A stretch of DNA of 64,000 nt, taken from positions 772,501 through 836,500 of the forward strand of contig JARHVA010004252.1 in assembly GCA_037957365.1 (NCBI GenBank), in the 5' to 3' direction. Under the pieces are notes generated by a model. That model saw only the letters and a program-made list of their open reading frames with translations. It searched no databases and was not told where the DNA came from. Both the position numbers and the translations under genes were made by a program. Shown piece by piece: positions 1 to 12,471 of the stretch (its first letter is position 1; every line of letters starts with the position of its first letter). Source of the DNA: Torreya grandis. Taxonomy: Eukaryota > Streptophyta > Pinopsida > Cupressales > Taxaceae.

Positions 1-143
1 ATTTGGATCTAGGTTTGAGTATGCAAAAACCCCATGAACTAATATTTCATATTTGTAGTTTTTTCACCATAAGGGCCTTTTTTTCAGAGGAATATTCTCA
101 GAGTAATTTTCATTGGGGTTTTCTTGATTTGAGTCTTGGATGT

Positions 144-174
<31 letters not shown>

Positions 175-819
175 ACTAGACAGGGATAAGGTAGAAAGCT
201 AAATGTGTTTAGGCAAAGAATAGGTCCTAGAATGTGTTTGAACAAAATGGAAAATCTAGGAGTATGTTTAGCAGGTGATCAGGTTCCAAACTATGTCTAA
301 GCATGCCATGGTTTATGATGGGTTGAAAAAAATGTTATAGTTTTTGATATGGTTCTAAGCATGCTTCAAGTTTTGAAAGGTGTTAGGACAAGCTTCAAGT
401 TCTGATAGGTATTCAGATTGACCTTAGAGTGTAGTTATGTCTTAAATATGGTTAGAGTTTATGAAGGCACCAATCAAGGTATTAAATTTTTATAGTTTTC
501 CATGAAAGGGAAAATATTTATTAGGGTTTGAATAAAACTTTTAATCTAATGAAGGTTTGAACCAATCTCAGAGTCCACTATGAAAAATTATCAACAAATA
601 TAAAGGCCTAAAATTTGTTGTGATTACGGATCTCAAACTGTAATGGATGTGATAAGAACTCTAGACTCTAGTTTTTTATACAAGTGCATTTCCATTAGGA
701 TATATATTCATTTAAATTTTGACAAATAAATTGAGCAAGGGTAAAGTAGGAGATTGACAACATAACAACTAACCAACAAGAAGAAATATGAGAAATAATA
801 CATAATATGACACAAGGAA
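1..819. other. Non-coding, element G 3' side or flank, unresolved
   Basis: No coding similarity is visible on either strand. The stretch lies downstream, on the minus strand, of the integrase C-terminus of element G, so the 3' LTR of G would be expected here or beyond the window. I could not match it to the G LTR at 28794 onward. The first 120 bases have T-rich runs and an ATTGGGGTTTTC-like string of the kind seen in retrotransposon U5 regions, which is weak evidence only. Confidence 0.3.
146..174. repeat. (AT)n microsatellite
   Basis: An uninterrupted run of about 14 AT dinucleotides inside otherwise non-repetitive AT-rich DNA. Confidence 0.95.
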
Positions 820-1800
820 AAAATGATGACTAAAAAGAAACATGACCAAAAATTTTATATACATACTTATGTATAAGATATAAATTTCTTTCATTTGAAG
901 TAATGTTTTAGATATTAATTCCCTTTGGATTTCCACATTTATCCCACAAGAGAACAAGATCTCCCACCTAAAAATTCCTCTTCTTGGTTTTATTATCAAA
1001 AAGGATTTTGATTTGAGCCTGATGTTCAACAATTATGTCAACAAATAATTTTATTTATTTGTATAGCTTTATCAAATACATTACTATCTTGTTTAAGGGA
1101 GTTTCAGTATCCCTAGATAATTGTGATGTTAAAAATTAAAGTATTATTGGGATTGTCACATCGATTTCATATAACATATGGAATGAAGACATGAATATGG
1201 CTCTCTTTAATGTTATATTATCCACCCATAGTACAATGTATATATTATTATGTTATTTTGTTATGATTTTCATCAACCATTTTGTGAATAATAGTGACCA
1301 GGTTCTTATTGCTTGATTTAGCTTGGTCTTTACCCTATGGATAGTAGTATGAAGAGTGGGATAATGAGATACCATATCCATATTAGAATCTAATCAAATC
1401 TTAAGAAGATAAATTTGAGTAATTTTATATCACAATCTTCTATGGAACACCATACCTCAATAAAATATTCTTTTTGATGATATTACAAATAACTTTAGAA
1501 GTTGTCTGCTTAATTGGATGGTTTCTACCCATTTGATGAAATAATTTGTGATAGTGATAACATGTATATGTCTTGAAATTTAATGAGGATTCACTATTTA
1601 TAAAAAATAAATATTCCATTATTTAAATGTCTCTTCTACTACCACTACTTCTAGAGGAAATGTTACAAGATTTTGTTTCCCAATGAACCACTTACAAGCC
1701 TCACTTTTCTTGACCCACTCATAAGATTCCTTGAAGATTGTAGGAAAATAGTAATGATATCTTAAAATATTATAGTTTATCATTGGAGTACATAAATTTC
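820..1800 (-). pseudogene. Element G integrase remnant (Ty3/gypsy)
   Basis: In family members this enzyme inserts retroelement cDNA into the chromosome. Reading the minus strand from about 1790 gives a degraded zinc-binding segment (YEWVKKSEACKWF, where one Cys of the usual KCEAC reads Ser), then YFIKWVET, then a fold matching KRIFYXGMVF for the usual RFGVP region, then SHSSYYYPQG (about 1345) and SSNKNLVTIIHKMV. The C-terminal segment at 1030-840 contains KTKKRNF and GDLVLLWDK, the typical gypsy integrase tail. The first catalytic Asp of TDYF reads Asn (TNYF) and the Glu before SSNK reads Lys, so activity is lost. Several in-frame stops and frameshifts are present. Family assignment is firm; exact ends are not. 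Confidence 0.85.
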
Positions 1801-2429
1801 CACCACATTATTGATAATTTAAGGCCTATAGTATTTTCTTCTACTACTCTTGGTTAACACATTTGAAGAATAATCCATCAACACTCTTACTAGATAATGT
1901 CCCATCCCAAATCACATACTTTTTGTCCTTCAACTTAATTATCCTACATTATTTAACATTTTATTGAGACAATCATTATCCATATGTCAAAAATAAAACA
2001 ATATATATAAATCATTCATTAGTTTAATAAACAAATGAACTAGAGGAAGATTTTGTTATTTGATCATCATAGTTTGTAGAAGAAACTGGCTAAGAATTTG
2101 TTTATTCTATTATAATTTGATAAAATAATTTTCCTCGATCTAACTTTATGGGTTTGACTTCAAGGTTTCATTCCTAAAAATTAGGTATACAATTACCCAT
2201 ATTTCATCATGGTTCCTATTAAGTCAATATGAACCTAATAATTGCACTCGATAGCATTATAATGGAATATGAATCCAAGATATAGTATCTAAACTGTCTG
2301 ACAACTTTCATAACTACATATGCATGATTTTATTTAAGAGAATATTTAAGTTTATAGTACTTTAGATTTAAATTCATCAAATCAATGTGTTATTCAACAC
2401 CTTCACCATTTTTCTTAATTATTATTGTT

Positions 2430-3240
2430 GAGATAGTATGATTTGAAGAGTAGCAATAGATAATAAACCCTTTTTGGAAATATGGATAGAATAAATTAGT
2501 GTACAGGTGATAACAACTTTTATTTTATCAAATGCTTATTTTCCCTTATTATTTCACTTGAAATAATGTTTTACTTTCATCATATTAGTAATGTGTCTAG
2601 TGAGTTCTATGAAATATGATACAAATATTCATAGGAAGTTCACTTTCCAAGACAATAAATGTACACTTGGTTCATTTTTGGAAAAGATAGCTTCTAGATT
2701 TACTCAACTCTATCTAGATCAATATTTATCCCTTTTTTATAGATAATGGGACCGACAATTTTTCCTTCAATAACTCCAAAAATATAGTTTTTAGGTTTAA
2801 AATAAATACCATGTAGGTGAAAATTCTCAAACACTTTTTCAAGGTGTTCATAATGATATTCCCTTTTCTTAGAAAATACTATGAATTCATCTACGTATAC
2901 AAAAATTATTTTGTTATTCAAGTCCCCAAATGTAAGGTCCATAGCTCTATAAAAGGTACCTCCTACATTAATTAATCCAAATCACATTCAATTATATGTA
3001 AAATTACCCCATGGGGTTGTGAATTTTATTCCGTGTTGATATTACCTATTCACTTCAATTTTGTTATTTATTGAAAAACCATCTAGCATTAGGAACATTT
3101 CATAACTTGTGAAAGCTTAGAGAACTTGATCTATTATTGGGAATGGATAATTATATTTGAGAGATTCCTTATTCAAATTTCTAAAATCAATATAAATTCT
3201 TATTTTCCCACTCTTTTTATGAACTATTACTATTTTATAA
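2430..3240 (-). pseudogene. Element G reverse transcriptase remnant
   Basis: Minus-strand translation from about 3225 gives SGKIRIYIDFRNLNKES, then YNYPFPIIDQVL, MLDGFS, FTTPWGNF and FGLINVGGTF. The active-site box follows as FVYVDEFIVFSK (near 2900), where the usual YVDD reads YVDE. Next come HLEKVFENFHLHGI and GVIEGKIVGPII, and a thumb/connection segment with GKVNFL, FIELTRHITNM and AFDKIK down to about 2430. These are the ordered blocks of a Ty3/gypsy polymerase. The second catalytic Asp is replaced by Glu and there are stops before and after the longest open stretch (2700-2942). An RNase H domain should follow at 2430-1800, but I could not recognise one. Confidence 0.88.
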
Positions 3241-4512
3241 ACGTAAGTAGAATGGAAGATAGGAAACACAATGTAAGCATCTAGAATTTTTTTAATATAT
3301 GAAAAAGTTATCCCTACAATATTTTGGTGTTGTACTACATTTGCTTTTGTTTTAATGGATTTACATTATATTTGAGAGATAATATTCCTTATATCTCTTT
3401 AGTATGAAAATACATATGATATGAATATGAATATGCAAGTATGTCTATGTACTTTAAAAAAAGGCTTATAAATTTTATATGTTCTTCAAGGAAGGAACAT
3501 TTTCCAATATTAACTAATATGGGTTATTATTTAGAACTTATGTTTACTTTTTCATAGTTTGTTGAGTCGAGAAAACATTTTTTTCATTATATTCTTTATG
3601 AATCTAGCATTTTTATCTAAGATTTATTCTAAAGAAACCAAACCTTTAGTAATCTTATTTCTTTTCAATTTGATGACTCCTTATTCATATTGTTCTTCAA
3701 CTATTCATTCTTTCTATATTTGAGATGTAGATTATCTATATTAAGATTCACTACCTTTAAAGTAAAATTTCCTAATGATATCATCCTTCTCAAGAAAAGT
3801 GATGATTTTTTTATCATCATTGAATACCTACCAATTTTTTGAATTATCTAGTATACTAAGTTGGTAAACCAGTTAAATTGTGTATTTATTTGTACCAACA
3901 TCTGAATGTGGAATTAATAATAAATTTGACACTACAAGTGTGTCTTCTTTAGAATTAGTTTCTATTAGATTGTCATTAATAAAGAAGGCATCAAATGTTT
4001 CTATGTTTTCATAAAATTTATTCTTTTAGTGCCTAAAATAATCATTTTCACCTGATATTGGAGTTTAACCTATTTGAAAACCAATTCTAAATTACATAGG
4101 ACTTTTAGGTTCCTTATTACCATTTTTTATATAACCTTTGATCTAAGTAAAATAGCTTTATACTCGATAGTATTATTTTTACATTCAAACTATAACTTGT
4201 ACGATAAATGAAATATCTCATTATTTGGGGATATCATAACTACTCATGTACTAACCTTGATAAAATAAGAATTTCCATCAAATTCTAATGTCTAACTTTC
4301 ATTGGGATCTCTTTTTATTACCTCAACCATATTAATATAATTTTTGAACATAAGTAGATAATTTCTTATTCATGCATCTTCGTATAGGATATCTACTCTA
4401 GGATCATCTTCTTTATATAACGTATATTTGGTCTTTAATTTAAGATCTTGACTTTGTTTAAATTGATAGGAATCATTGCATGATATGTATCTAACTGAAT
4501 CCTACCACTAAT

Positions 4513-4845
4513 TTATCTAGAAAAATTTCTTCCCAAAAGAATACCATAGGTAGATGGAATGTCTACCTCTAAGATAGTCATCTTAATTATTTTATAAGGA
4601 AACAAATCAAGGGTGACTTTGGCATCTTTGATTTGGACAAAAATAGAAACTCGTTTTGATTCCATAGAGTAACAATGGCCGAAATTCTTTGTCCATGTCA
4701 ACCTAAGATCATGAGAAAAATTACAAGGCATTATATTATTTGAGGATAAAATATCAATAAAGTAATTTATCACTTTGCATCCTTTAAGAAAAATGGAAAT
4801 ATAGAATGTTTTAACTTTATTTGACTTAGATGTGATAGATTTCAT
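4513..4845 (-). pseudogene. Element G aspartic protease remnant
   Basis: A 110-codon open stretch. In active relatives it releases Gag and Pol products from the polyprotein. The flap and C-terminal part is well kept: VDIPSTYGILLGRNFSR matches the I[PD].(A/T)(Y/W)G(M/I)LL.R(D/N) block of gypsy proteases. The N-terminal active site, normally F(I/V)DSGAS, reads FIDILSS, so the Asp stays but Ser-Gly is lost. The next block, NNIMPCNFSHDLRL, corresponds to the NVMP...LGL segment. It lies just left of the insertion point of element E and would have followed gag of G directly before that insertion. Confidence 0.75.
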
Positions 4846-4875
4846 GGAATATATTAGATTAGTAAAAGGTGGGGT

Positions 4876-5310
4876 TGTTTAGATGAGATTTTGTGATTTT
4901 TTAGCACCTCAATCTTGTACACTTGAAAAACTTAGACATTAGATTTTACTATTAGTTCTAAACTCTCCTTCCTTTTACAAACCTTGCATCTACTCTATCT
5001 TGTGACCTTTGGCCTATAGTTTAGTCCAAATAGTCTTATATTGATTACATAAACATTTTATATTTCACAAAATGCTTAAAAAGTAGATATCTTACACCTC
5101 TATAAGTTTTGATCATGTACCTATTTTACTCCTTAAACACTAATGTTTATGATAAATAATAACATTGACATTATTATCATTCGCTGACACAAGTGTCTAG
5201 TAACCCAAAGTCATCCAACTTACAAATGAAACATTTTCCAATGGTCAGCCTAGGTGATTTAATGTGACTTATCTCCTGATAGGATTGGTATGGATATAGT
5301 ACCAACCCTC
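4876..5310 (+). repeat. Element E left LTR, first part
   Basis: Begins TGTTTAGATGAG and aligns with the uninterrupted right LTR from 24941 (TGTAGATGATAC). Shared blocks include TCACCTC/AGCACCTC, CTCTATCTTGT, GTACAC near the start and TTATCTCCT near the end. It stops at the N1 insertion point and resumes at 12472. Confidence 0.88.
5306..5310. repeat. Target-site duplication CCCTC, left copy (N1)
   Basis: Identical to 12467-12471. The uninterrupted LTR of E has a single CAACCCTCATTCA at about 25368, which is the empty-site form and confirms both the insertion and its exact edges. Confidence 0.93.
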
Positions 5311-6533
5311 TCATTTAAATTTTAAGGGATTGATGGAATGTAAAATCCTAGGTTCCTAAAGTTCTATATTAATAAATAAAAAATAAATATAGTAATATTA
5401 ATAGGCATTAATTTGTATAATAATTTATTTAATTGATTATTTTATAAATATGAAATAAATTACAAGATATATACTTAGCTAGAAACTAGATAAGATGGAC
5501 AAATGACAGGATGAAAACTAGTGTAGGAATTGTGTAAGGTGGCATGAATAGGAACCGATAGTTAGAAACCCTCCTGCATAATAGCATAGTCCCTTGGATA
5601 TTAGAACACCATGATAGTTTCCTTTGTACCAAGGTAATTTCATTTTATAAGTAAGTATAGTGAACTTCTGGGTATACCTTCATCTAGTTCTAGAGAGATT
5701 TTGCCTATGTACATGGATGTTGATTTTCTATTTTTTCCCTATTTTGATTAATTTCAATACCAAACCATATCCCTTCATGATTGTTAGGTTATTTGAGGGT
5801 AATATGGAGAAAATAGTGGTGTTATTAGGGTAGGATGGATATGACATCAACACCCCATGAGTTGAGCATTTCCTACATCCTAATACCTTAAAATGGGATC
5901 AAACCTGATGTATTTGTCCCAATATAAGTGTTAGTGTAAGTCCAAGTAAATGCTAGTATGAGTTTTAGTTTGAATGTTTTTAGTGTGAATTGAGAATGGA
6001 AATCTAATTAATCTATGCTCTAAGATGATGTAGATGGGTGTATGCATAAGTAGGGTAGAATAAGGATCAATGACCTTGATTTTCACCATTATTTATAAGT
6101 TTGTTTAAGAGTATTTGTATCTGATTTCTATATAGTGGATAAGTGAATTAAAGTGGCCTATATATAGTGTTATGGTGCCTATCAAGATGTGAAATAGGTT
6201 TAGACTGACCCTAGGAGTGTTTTGAAAAACATAAATATATTAATTGGGGGAGTAAGGAGCTAAGGGACACCAACATAGTCTGTAGGTCAATAACATAGTG
6301 TGCTAATGTCCAAAGGGTCATGTTAATGTCTATGTGGTAAAATTTGGTGAAAATGTGGCATGGATACCTAAGGTATGGCTTATTTCTAATTTTGATATGT
6401 CTAGGAATGGGCTAGACCACATAAAATCTATAAAAGGATCAAAAGAGGACCTAAGATAGGTATAGGTCTAAGTTAAGATAAGGTGGTCTAAAGTGGCACT
6501 CATTTCAATAAAATGACATCTTATATGAGTACA
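5311..6533 (-). repeat. Element N1 left LTR (3' LTR)
   Basis: Aligns end to end with 11244-12466. Shared strings include ACTTAGCTAGAAACTA, TATAATAATT, GCATAATCC-type blocks and AACACCCCAT. It begins TCATTTAAAT, where its partner begins TGATTTATGT, so the terminal TG has decayed here. It ends TGAGTACA. Confidence 0.92.
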
Positions 6534-9199
6534 TTTTCCACCCATTTATTTTAGAAATGTAAAAAATTGAAATGACTAAGACAAAGGAAAATAAATGTAC
6601 CTAGACATAGTAAAATGAATATATGCGTCTATAATAGTAGTATATTTTCCATATTTTCCTACCCGTGTGTAGTAGATGCATCTGAAACTAAATTTGAAAA
6701 ATATATCTAAAGCTATATGATGTAAATGAAACTATGTAGGATTGTTCTAGGGCCACTTGGAAATATCAAAATGTAGAATGTCTTAGGGGCCACTTGGGCA
6801 CTCGAGAATGTAGCTCAATGACTACTTAAAAATTCCAACCTGTATAAAAGGAATAAAGCATCAATCTAGTGTAAACCTAGTGTGAATGGTGTCTAGAGTA
6901 AGAGTGTGGAGAATGACATGGATTTTTCATTTCATTTGAGAGTGCTAGTGTTAAACTGAACATATGGGAATAGTGTGCCTCACACATGCCCCCAACTCTA
7001 ATATTTTTGTATATAGATTCTAGGTTGAGTCATAATAATCTATGTCTGAGTATCTAAAACTAAAATGGTAGTCATCATATCGAGCATGATTCCCCCAATT
7101 TGAGTAAAACCTATGTAATTTGTGTCAAAATTGAGCACAAACTAGGTATATCTAATAATTTGTGATTGATAGTATGCAAACCTATATTGTATTTGTTGTA
7201 CATTTATGGCAATTATAGAATTTTCTATTTCAAGGGCACTAGACAGTATTGTCGTCCCTTAGTCAATAATGCACTATGTTAGTGGCCTCTATGTCATGTT
7301 ATTGATGAAAATTATTTTTTATGTATAAAACTAATATTGATCTGTATATGACTATTTTTCACTATGTTTTACTAAATCTTATATATGTATTTTATGTCTA
7401 TGTACTAAAAATTGTGTTCTGACTACATTAAGATGATCTGATCTCTATGACAAACCCATATGAATGTCCCCTCTTTTGAAGGGAGTTGTTGAACATCTAC
7501 AACAATTTTCCCCAAAATAAAATCTCTGCATCCTGTGTTAGACTAAAAACATATGATATATTTGGGATAAACTAATATAATGTGTATACATCACATCAAA
7601 ATGTAAAATAATATAATCATAAGTTGGTAAAATTTAGTGTATGTTATATCTAGCATTCACGTGGTTTTCAAGATAAATAAAACAATGTAATCATGTATAT
7701 GAACATAAAATCTAATTATAATCTAAGTAAACTACCTAGGGGGATGGGGAGTGATGTCCATCAAGGCACCCAAAGATGAAGGGGAGATGCATGAGGTCCC
7801 TCATGGAATAAAAAATGAGTGTGCAAGTAAAAAGAAAGAGAAAAGTGTCATGGCCATGATGGATACATGAAAGCATACATAAAAACACATGAGGTACACC
7901 AAAATAGGCAAAGGGGACACAATACAAGGCACATGGGAATATGTAACTAAGTTATAGAAAGAGAAAACATATAAGGACATGTTAAAATTTTAACATATGA
8001 ATAAATCATGTAAGGTTGTCTTAGAGCTAGATGGAAGTAAATGTTGAAAATGTCTACATACACAGTCAAAAAGCACATACAAGGACATGGCCAGATGTCC
8101 AAAGCATACAAACATGAAATGAATTAGCTTAGATCCATAGAACAATGGAATATTAAAATGTCTTCAAATATATATAGAATCAAAGATACATAATAAAATA
8201 TAAATTATGAAAGCTGAAAATGAAAGTATGCATAGACATGGCACAAATATGTATAATAGAAAATATGTACATAGGTTGAGTCTATAGTAGTAATAGTCGA
8301 TAAGACATATGAGTAGTATATGATGATAAATATTAAGATATAATAAATGAAAATATTTTTATATGGATTATAGAAAGATATAATCTATCAAAATGGAAGC
8401 TATGTAGTATGATGCCACTAATGGGTGAATCTATCAATGTTGTATCTATGTACCTGTATATGTTCCCCTAATGGGTAGATAGTATTGTATATGGATATAT
8501 GTAGATGACCTAAGTCCTATAATGATCTCAAAAACAATCAAAGATAAAAATTTTAGCATGTGTTTATGATAAAACCAAATATACTATCATATATAACATA
8601 TGTAGTACCTAGAAAAATATAAGGAATGTAAACATGAAAATGCATACAATCTAAAATTTGTAGTTTCTTGGAAATTATTTGTTTTTTTTTTGTTTTTTTT
8701 AATATTTTATATTATTTTTGTATTTTATGATTATAATCTATGTACAAGCAACATGAAAATGAAACTATATACAAGGATCAAGGTAAGATAAAATATGTAC
8801 AAGTTGAAAGGAACATACTAACTAATGAGTCTTACAAGAGACTCAGTATCAAGGTGTCCTATATAAAATAATGGAAGAGTGACTATATGTGTTGTGTGAG
8901 GTGGTATCTAAGATCTATAAATCAAATTTACTAAGTGATTTGTAGTTGAAACTACCTATGGAAAGGGGTTGTGATTCTAGAAAGTTGACTGAATAGGCCT
9001 ATGAACTTTTGAGTTTTTGAGGACCGATCTAGGATAATAAGTTATGACTAAAATAGGTGATATGTGTTATAATAATAATAATATATATGATAAATGGGTA
9101 GAGAGTAACTAGTTATGTAATAGGTAAGGGATATTCATATGAAATTCCCTTAACTATAACCTCTTAATTAGAATGTATATTTTTAAGACATCTGTGTAC
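6534..9199 (-). other. Element N1 non-coding 3' region
   Basis: No gag, polymerase or integrase similarity is found. The part from about 7000 to 8900 matches the corresponding part of element B (about 55300-57100). Examples are GGGAGTGATGTCCATCAAGGC against the ATGATGCCCATCATGAC block, and the shared string CATGGGAATATGT. Conservation of this long non-coding segment between two insertions shows it is part of the family's own structure rather than random debris. Confidence 0.75.
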
Positions 9200-9560
9200 A
9201 TTAGATGGAATGGATCAAAGCCGATGTATCCAAAGCCTACCCATAACATGTTAAATATGTTGGCACTAGGTACCACTATGAATCTAGTATCCATGTGTGT
9301 AGGACCAACCTATAATGAAAGTACTATCTCCCTGATGGATATTTAAGCATGACCACTGAAGCCATGAATAACTTTATATATCTAAGAAATATCTTGCTTT
9401 GAATAACCCAAGTGTTATAGAATTGTAATAGTACACATGCTAATGTTTTACCCATTATCATTCATGACACTCTAAATATTATGATGACCAATATAAGATT
9501 GTACAAACCGTGCATATAAAATTTGAGTCATTATTTATGATCTCCTACTCTAATAAAATG
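9200..9560 (-). pseudogene. Element N1 protease remnant
   Basis: Minus-strand frames give NDNGXNISMC for the usual (L/I)IDNGASLNIC active site, then HLGYSKQDI, HGFSGHA, REIVLSL and VGPTHMDT, split by stops and frame changes. The same blocks in the same order occur in the protease remnants of elements B and E. The catalytic Asp is replaced by Asn in this reading. It would have matured the element's Gag. Confidence 0.7.
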
Positions 9561-9759
9561 ATGAGAGGTATAAATAGCATTGTAATATGATACACACTAA
9601 TGATATTATTGAGAGGGTGTGTATCTATCATATGGGTATGATAAGATGTCTGTGGTAGATGTTCCTAATAAGTATAATGAACACCTAAAATTATTGATGT
9701 CTCATTAGCCTATGATTTTGAAATGGATTTGAAAATATTTTTATTGCTTTTTCTTTCAT

Positions 9760-10923
9760 TGGTTGTGCTCTAGGAGCCTCTGTATGAGTGTTGACATAAA
9801 TGAAACATCTTTTTTTAGTATGTCATGGTGCCCTATGATAATCATAAAATGCATTAGCATCATAACTCTTTAGAATATTCCTAATTGTATCAACCTCTTT
9901 AATGGGAGGGAGAGATATGATGTTGCATTCCAAGGGTTTCTAGAAAACATGTGATGGTGATTCGAGAATATTTGTGAAAGGTCTCCTTGGAGGAGTTGAC
10001 AATATTGTGCAATGAATTGGGGTTTAATATACATTAACCATTTTATTTTGTTCTTTCTTGTTTTTAATGGCCCTCACCCTATATGGGGGTTTATTGTAAG
10101 TCTTATTACTTGAAGTTGATCTAGTTTTGTACTTTAATTTTCCCATGGAGAGAAGCTTAACTTTCAATTATTTCACTAAATGGCATAGAAATGTGAATGA
10201 TGGAATTTTTTTGAATAGTATAGTTCATGAAATGTTGATAATAAACTTTTATTTAATATGTCCTAGAGTTCTCTATCTACCATGGGGATAGTCATTCTTA
10301 CCAATATAGTTTTATATCATAAAGACATATTTAACTATTGGATCATCACATTTTTGCTCAAGTTGTGAAACTTGAGCATATAAAACCTTGTCACTGATAT
10401 GATTTAAAAGTGTACCAAAAACATATTTTCAATTGGATTAAATATTGAGATGGATGATTAGGAATATTATAGATCCATTATAATGTATAATACTTTAAAC
10501 TATGAGGGATCAACTTAGTCAAGAGCCAATCATTGGACACATAGATATGTTACATGAAAAGCACAAAGATTATGTTATGGGTCATCCTTATGATCTTACA
10601 TAATAAGCTTGGGTACCACAAATCTAAAAGGCAAAGGAGTTATCTCTATATTTTATTCCAAAGGTTTATGTAGGAGAATATGAGATTCTAAGCCATAAGA
10701 TGGTCTAGTAGCACCTTGTTGAAGATGTAACATCTTGGACTACATAAAATTTATCTCCTACTAAAGGTATTGTCCATTGAGGAGGAAATATATGTACTAT
10801 CCATAAAAGTTTGTGCCATTGGTTAGGGTTGGCTATATATTGAAAAATCTGAGATTCCCCCATAGTAGGTGTAACAATATTATTACTTTTGGGGTTGGAA
10901 GATTGACCTATAGTAGATTTCAA
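9760..10923 (-). pseudogene. Element N1 gag remnant
   Basis: Gag is the capsid and nucleocapsid precursor. The N-terminal part is an open stretch of 72 codons at 10923-10705. The middle is identified by RMTIPMVDREL followed by LNKSLLSTFHEL, which match QMTIPMADQDL and the LALHES block of element B. The C-terminal zinc-knuckle-like part at about 9930-9760 begins MECNIISLPPIKEVD (B: MECNIISLFPIQKVD) and continues FYDYHRAPXHTKKRCF. That is a decayed CxFHxxxGHxTxxC motif whose first Cys reads Tyr and whose Gly is a stop. Many stops. Confidence 0.8.
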
Positions 10924-11227
10924 GAGCTCTCCTTGAATAATATAGATAAGGTAATCTTGTATATCAAAATGTTCGAGATGAAATATTACAAATGTCTCTT
11001 ATCAGTCTCGTAAAATTGGTTATTAAATTTTTCCATTATAGGTTAGGAATTAATAGAATAAAAATATGTATATTTTGAAACTTTTAAGAATGTAAATGTA
11101 TGAAAGATTGCAAAAATAAAATAATGAATCATATCTGAATTTTTGAAATTAATTAATGAGCATAAAAAATAAAATTATATAAACCCTAAGAGATTTTATA
11201 GCGAGGGTTTGGATGGTATTCAATGTA

Positions 11228-11243
11228 AATTGGGTTGACCAAA
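11228..11243 (-). other. Element N1 primer-binding-site candidate
   Basis: Minus strand TTTGGTCAACCCAATT directly after the LTR end. The same position in B reads TTTGGTGAACCCAACTT and in E reads TTTAGTGAACACAACAT, so the position and core are shared by all three. The matching tRNA was not identified. Confidence 0.65.
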
Positions 11244-12466
11244 TGATTTATGTTTTAATGGATTTATGGAATGTAAAACCCTATGTTGATAAAGTTCTTG
11301 AATAATAAATCAAGTAATAAATGTGACTATATCAACAACCATCAATTTGTATAATAATTGATTCAATTAATTATTTTATAAATAGAAAATGAATTACAAG
11401 AGATGTACTTAGCTAGAAACTAACTTAGATAGATGAATGATAAGTTTAAAACTGGGGTATGAATTGTGCAAGGTGTCATGAATACGAACAAGGATTCAAA
11501 ACCCATTTTAGACAATAGCATGATCCCCTATGTAGTAGTACACTATGCTAATGTCCTTTGTACCATAGTAGTGTCTTTTTTAATGTAGTGAAAATGAAAT
11601 TATGGGTGTACCTTTTCCTAGTTTTAAGGAGTATGTGCTTGTGTTAATATATTTTTTTCCCTGTGTGTTCCCTATTTTGAGTGATTTCAATGTGAAACCC
11701 TAGTCTTTCATGTTTGTTATGTTATTTATGGAGAAAAAGTATAAAAGAGTGGCATTAGTAGGGTAGACTAGATGTGACCTCAACACCCCATATTTTTATC
11801 ACTACCTACATACCAATAACTTGAAATGGTATCAAGTCTGATATAGTTCTCCCAATCTATCTGATAGTGCAAGTGCAAGTCAATGCTAGTATTAGTTCCA
11901 ATTTGAAATGTTTGAGGGTGACTTAAGACTAAAAATTTGAGTAATTTGAGATATAGATTTTTTTAGATGTGTGTACATAAAAGTAGGTTATAATAGGGAT
12001 CAATGATCTTAATTTCCACCATTATTTTTGAATTTGTTAATGATTATTTGCATCTGATTCCTATCTACTAGATAAGTGAATGAAAGTGGTCTATATATAT
12101 TTTTATAGTACTTATCAATATGCGAAACAATTCTAGGCTAGACCTAGGAATAATTTAAGGAATGGAATGATATTTTTTGGGGTATTAAGGACCTAAAGGA
12201 CACTAGCATGGTCCCTAGGTCAATATCATAGTGTACTAGTGTCTAAAGGGCTGCACTAAAGTCCAAGTGGAAGAAGTTGGTGAACAAAGACCTAAGTACC
12301 TAGGGGATGGCTTGGTGTTGATTTTGGTATGTTTGATAATGGGTTAAAATTAAATGAAAGATGGAAAAGGATAAAAAAAGGCCTTAAGATAGGTTTAGAT
12401 CTATGATAGGATGAGGTAGTCTCAAGTGACACTCATTGCACTAAAATAACATTTTAGATGACTACA
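11244..12466 (-). repeat. Element N1 right LTR (5' LTR)
   Basis: Begins TGATTTATG and ends GACTACA, canonical TG...CA ends, same length as its partner. Promoter activity would be expected in this LTR in minus orientation. Confidence 0.93.
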
Positions 12467-12471
12467 CCCTC
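12467..12471. repeat. Target-site duplication CCCTC, right copy (N1)
   Basis: Perfect match to 5306-5310. Confidence 0.93.

Larger units (their letters stand above)
5311..12466 (-). mobile_element. Element N1: gag-protease-only gypsy element in the left LTR of E
   Basis: Two LTRs of exactly 1223 bp (5311-6533 and 11244-12466) flank a 4.7-kb internal part, with perfect 5-bp duplication CCCTC. Orientation is minus: the primer-site-like string lies just left of the right LTR (11228-11243, minus TTGGTCAACCCAATT), gag and protease remnants read on the minus strand, and a purine tract (minus AAATGGGTGGAAAA, 6534-6550) adjoins the left LTR. No polymerase or integrase is visible. Gag and 3' non-coding region match element B (53231-61799), so N1 and B are relatives. 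Confidence 0.92.
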
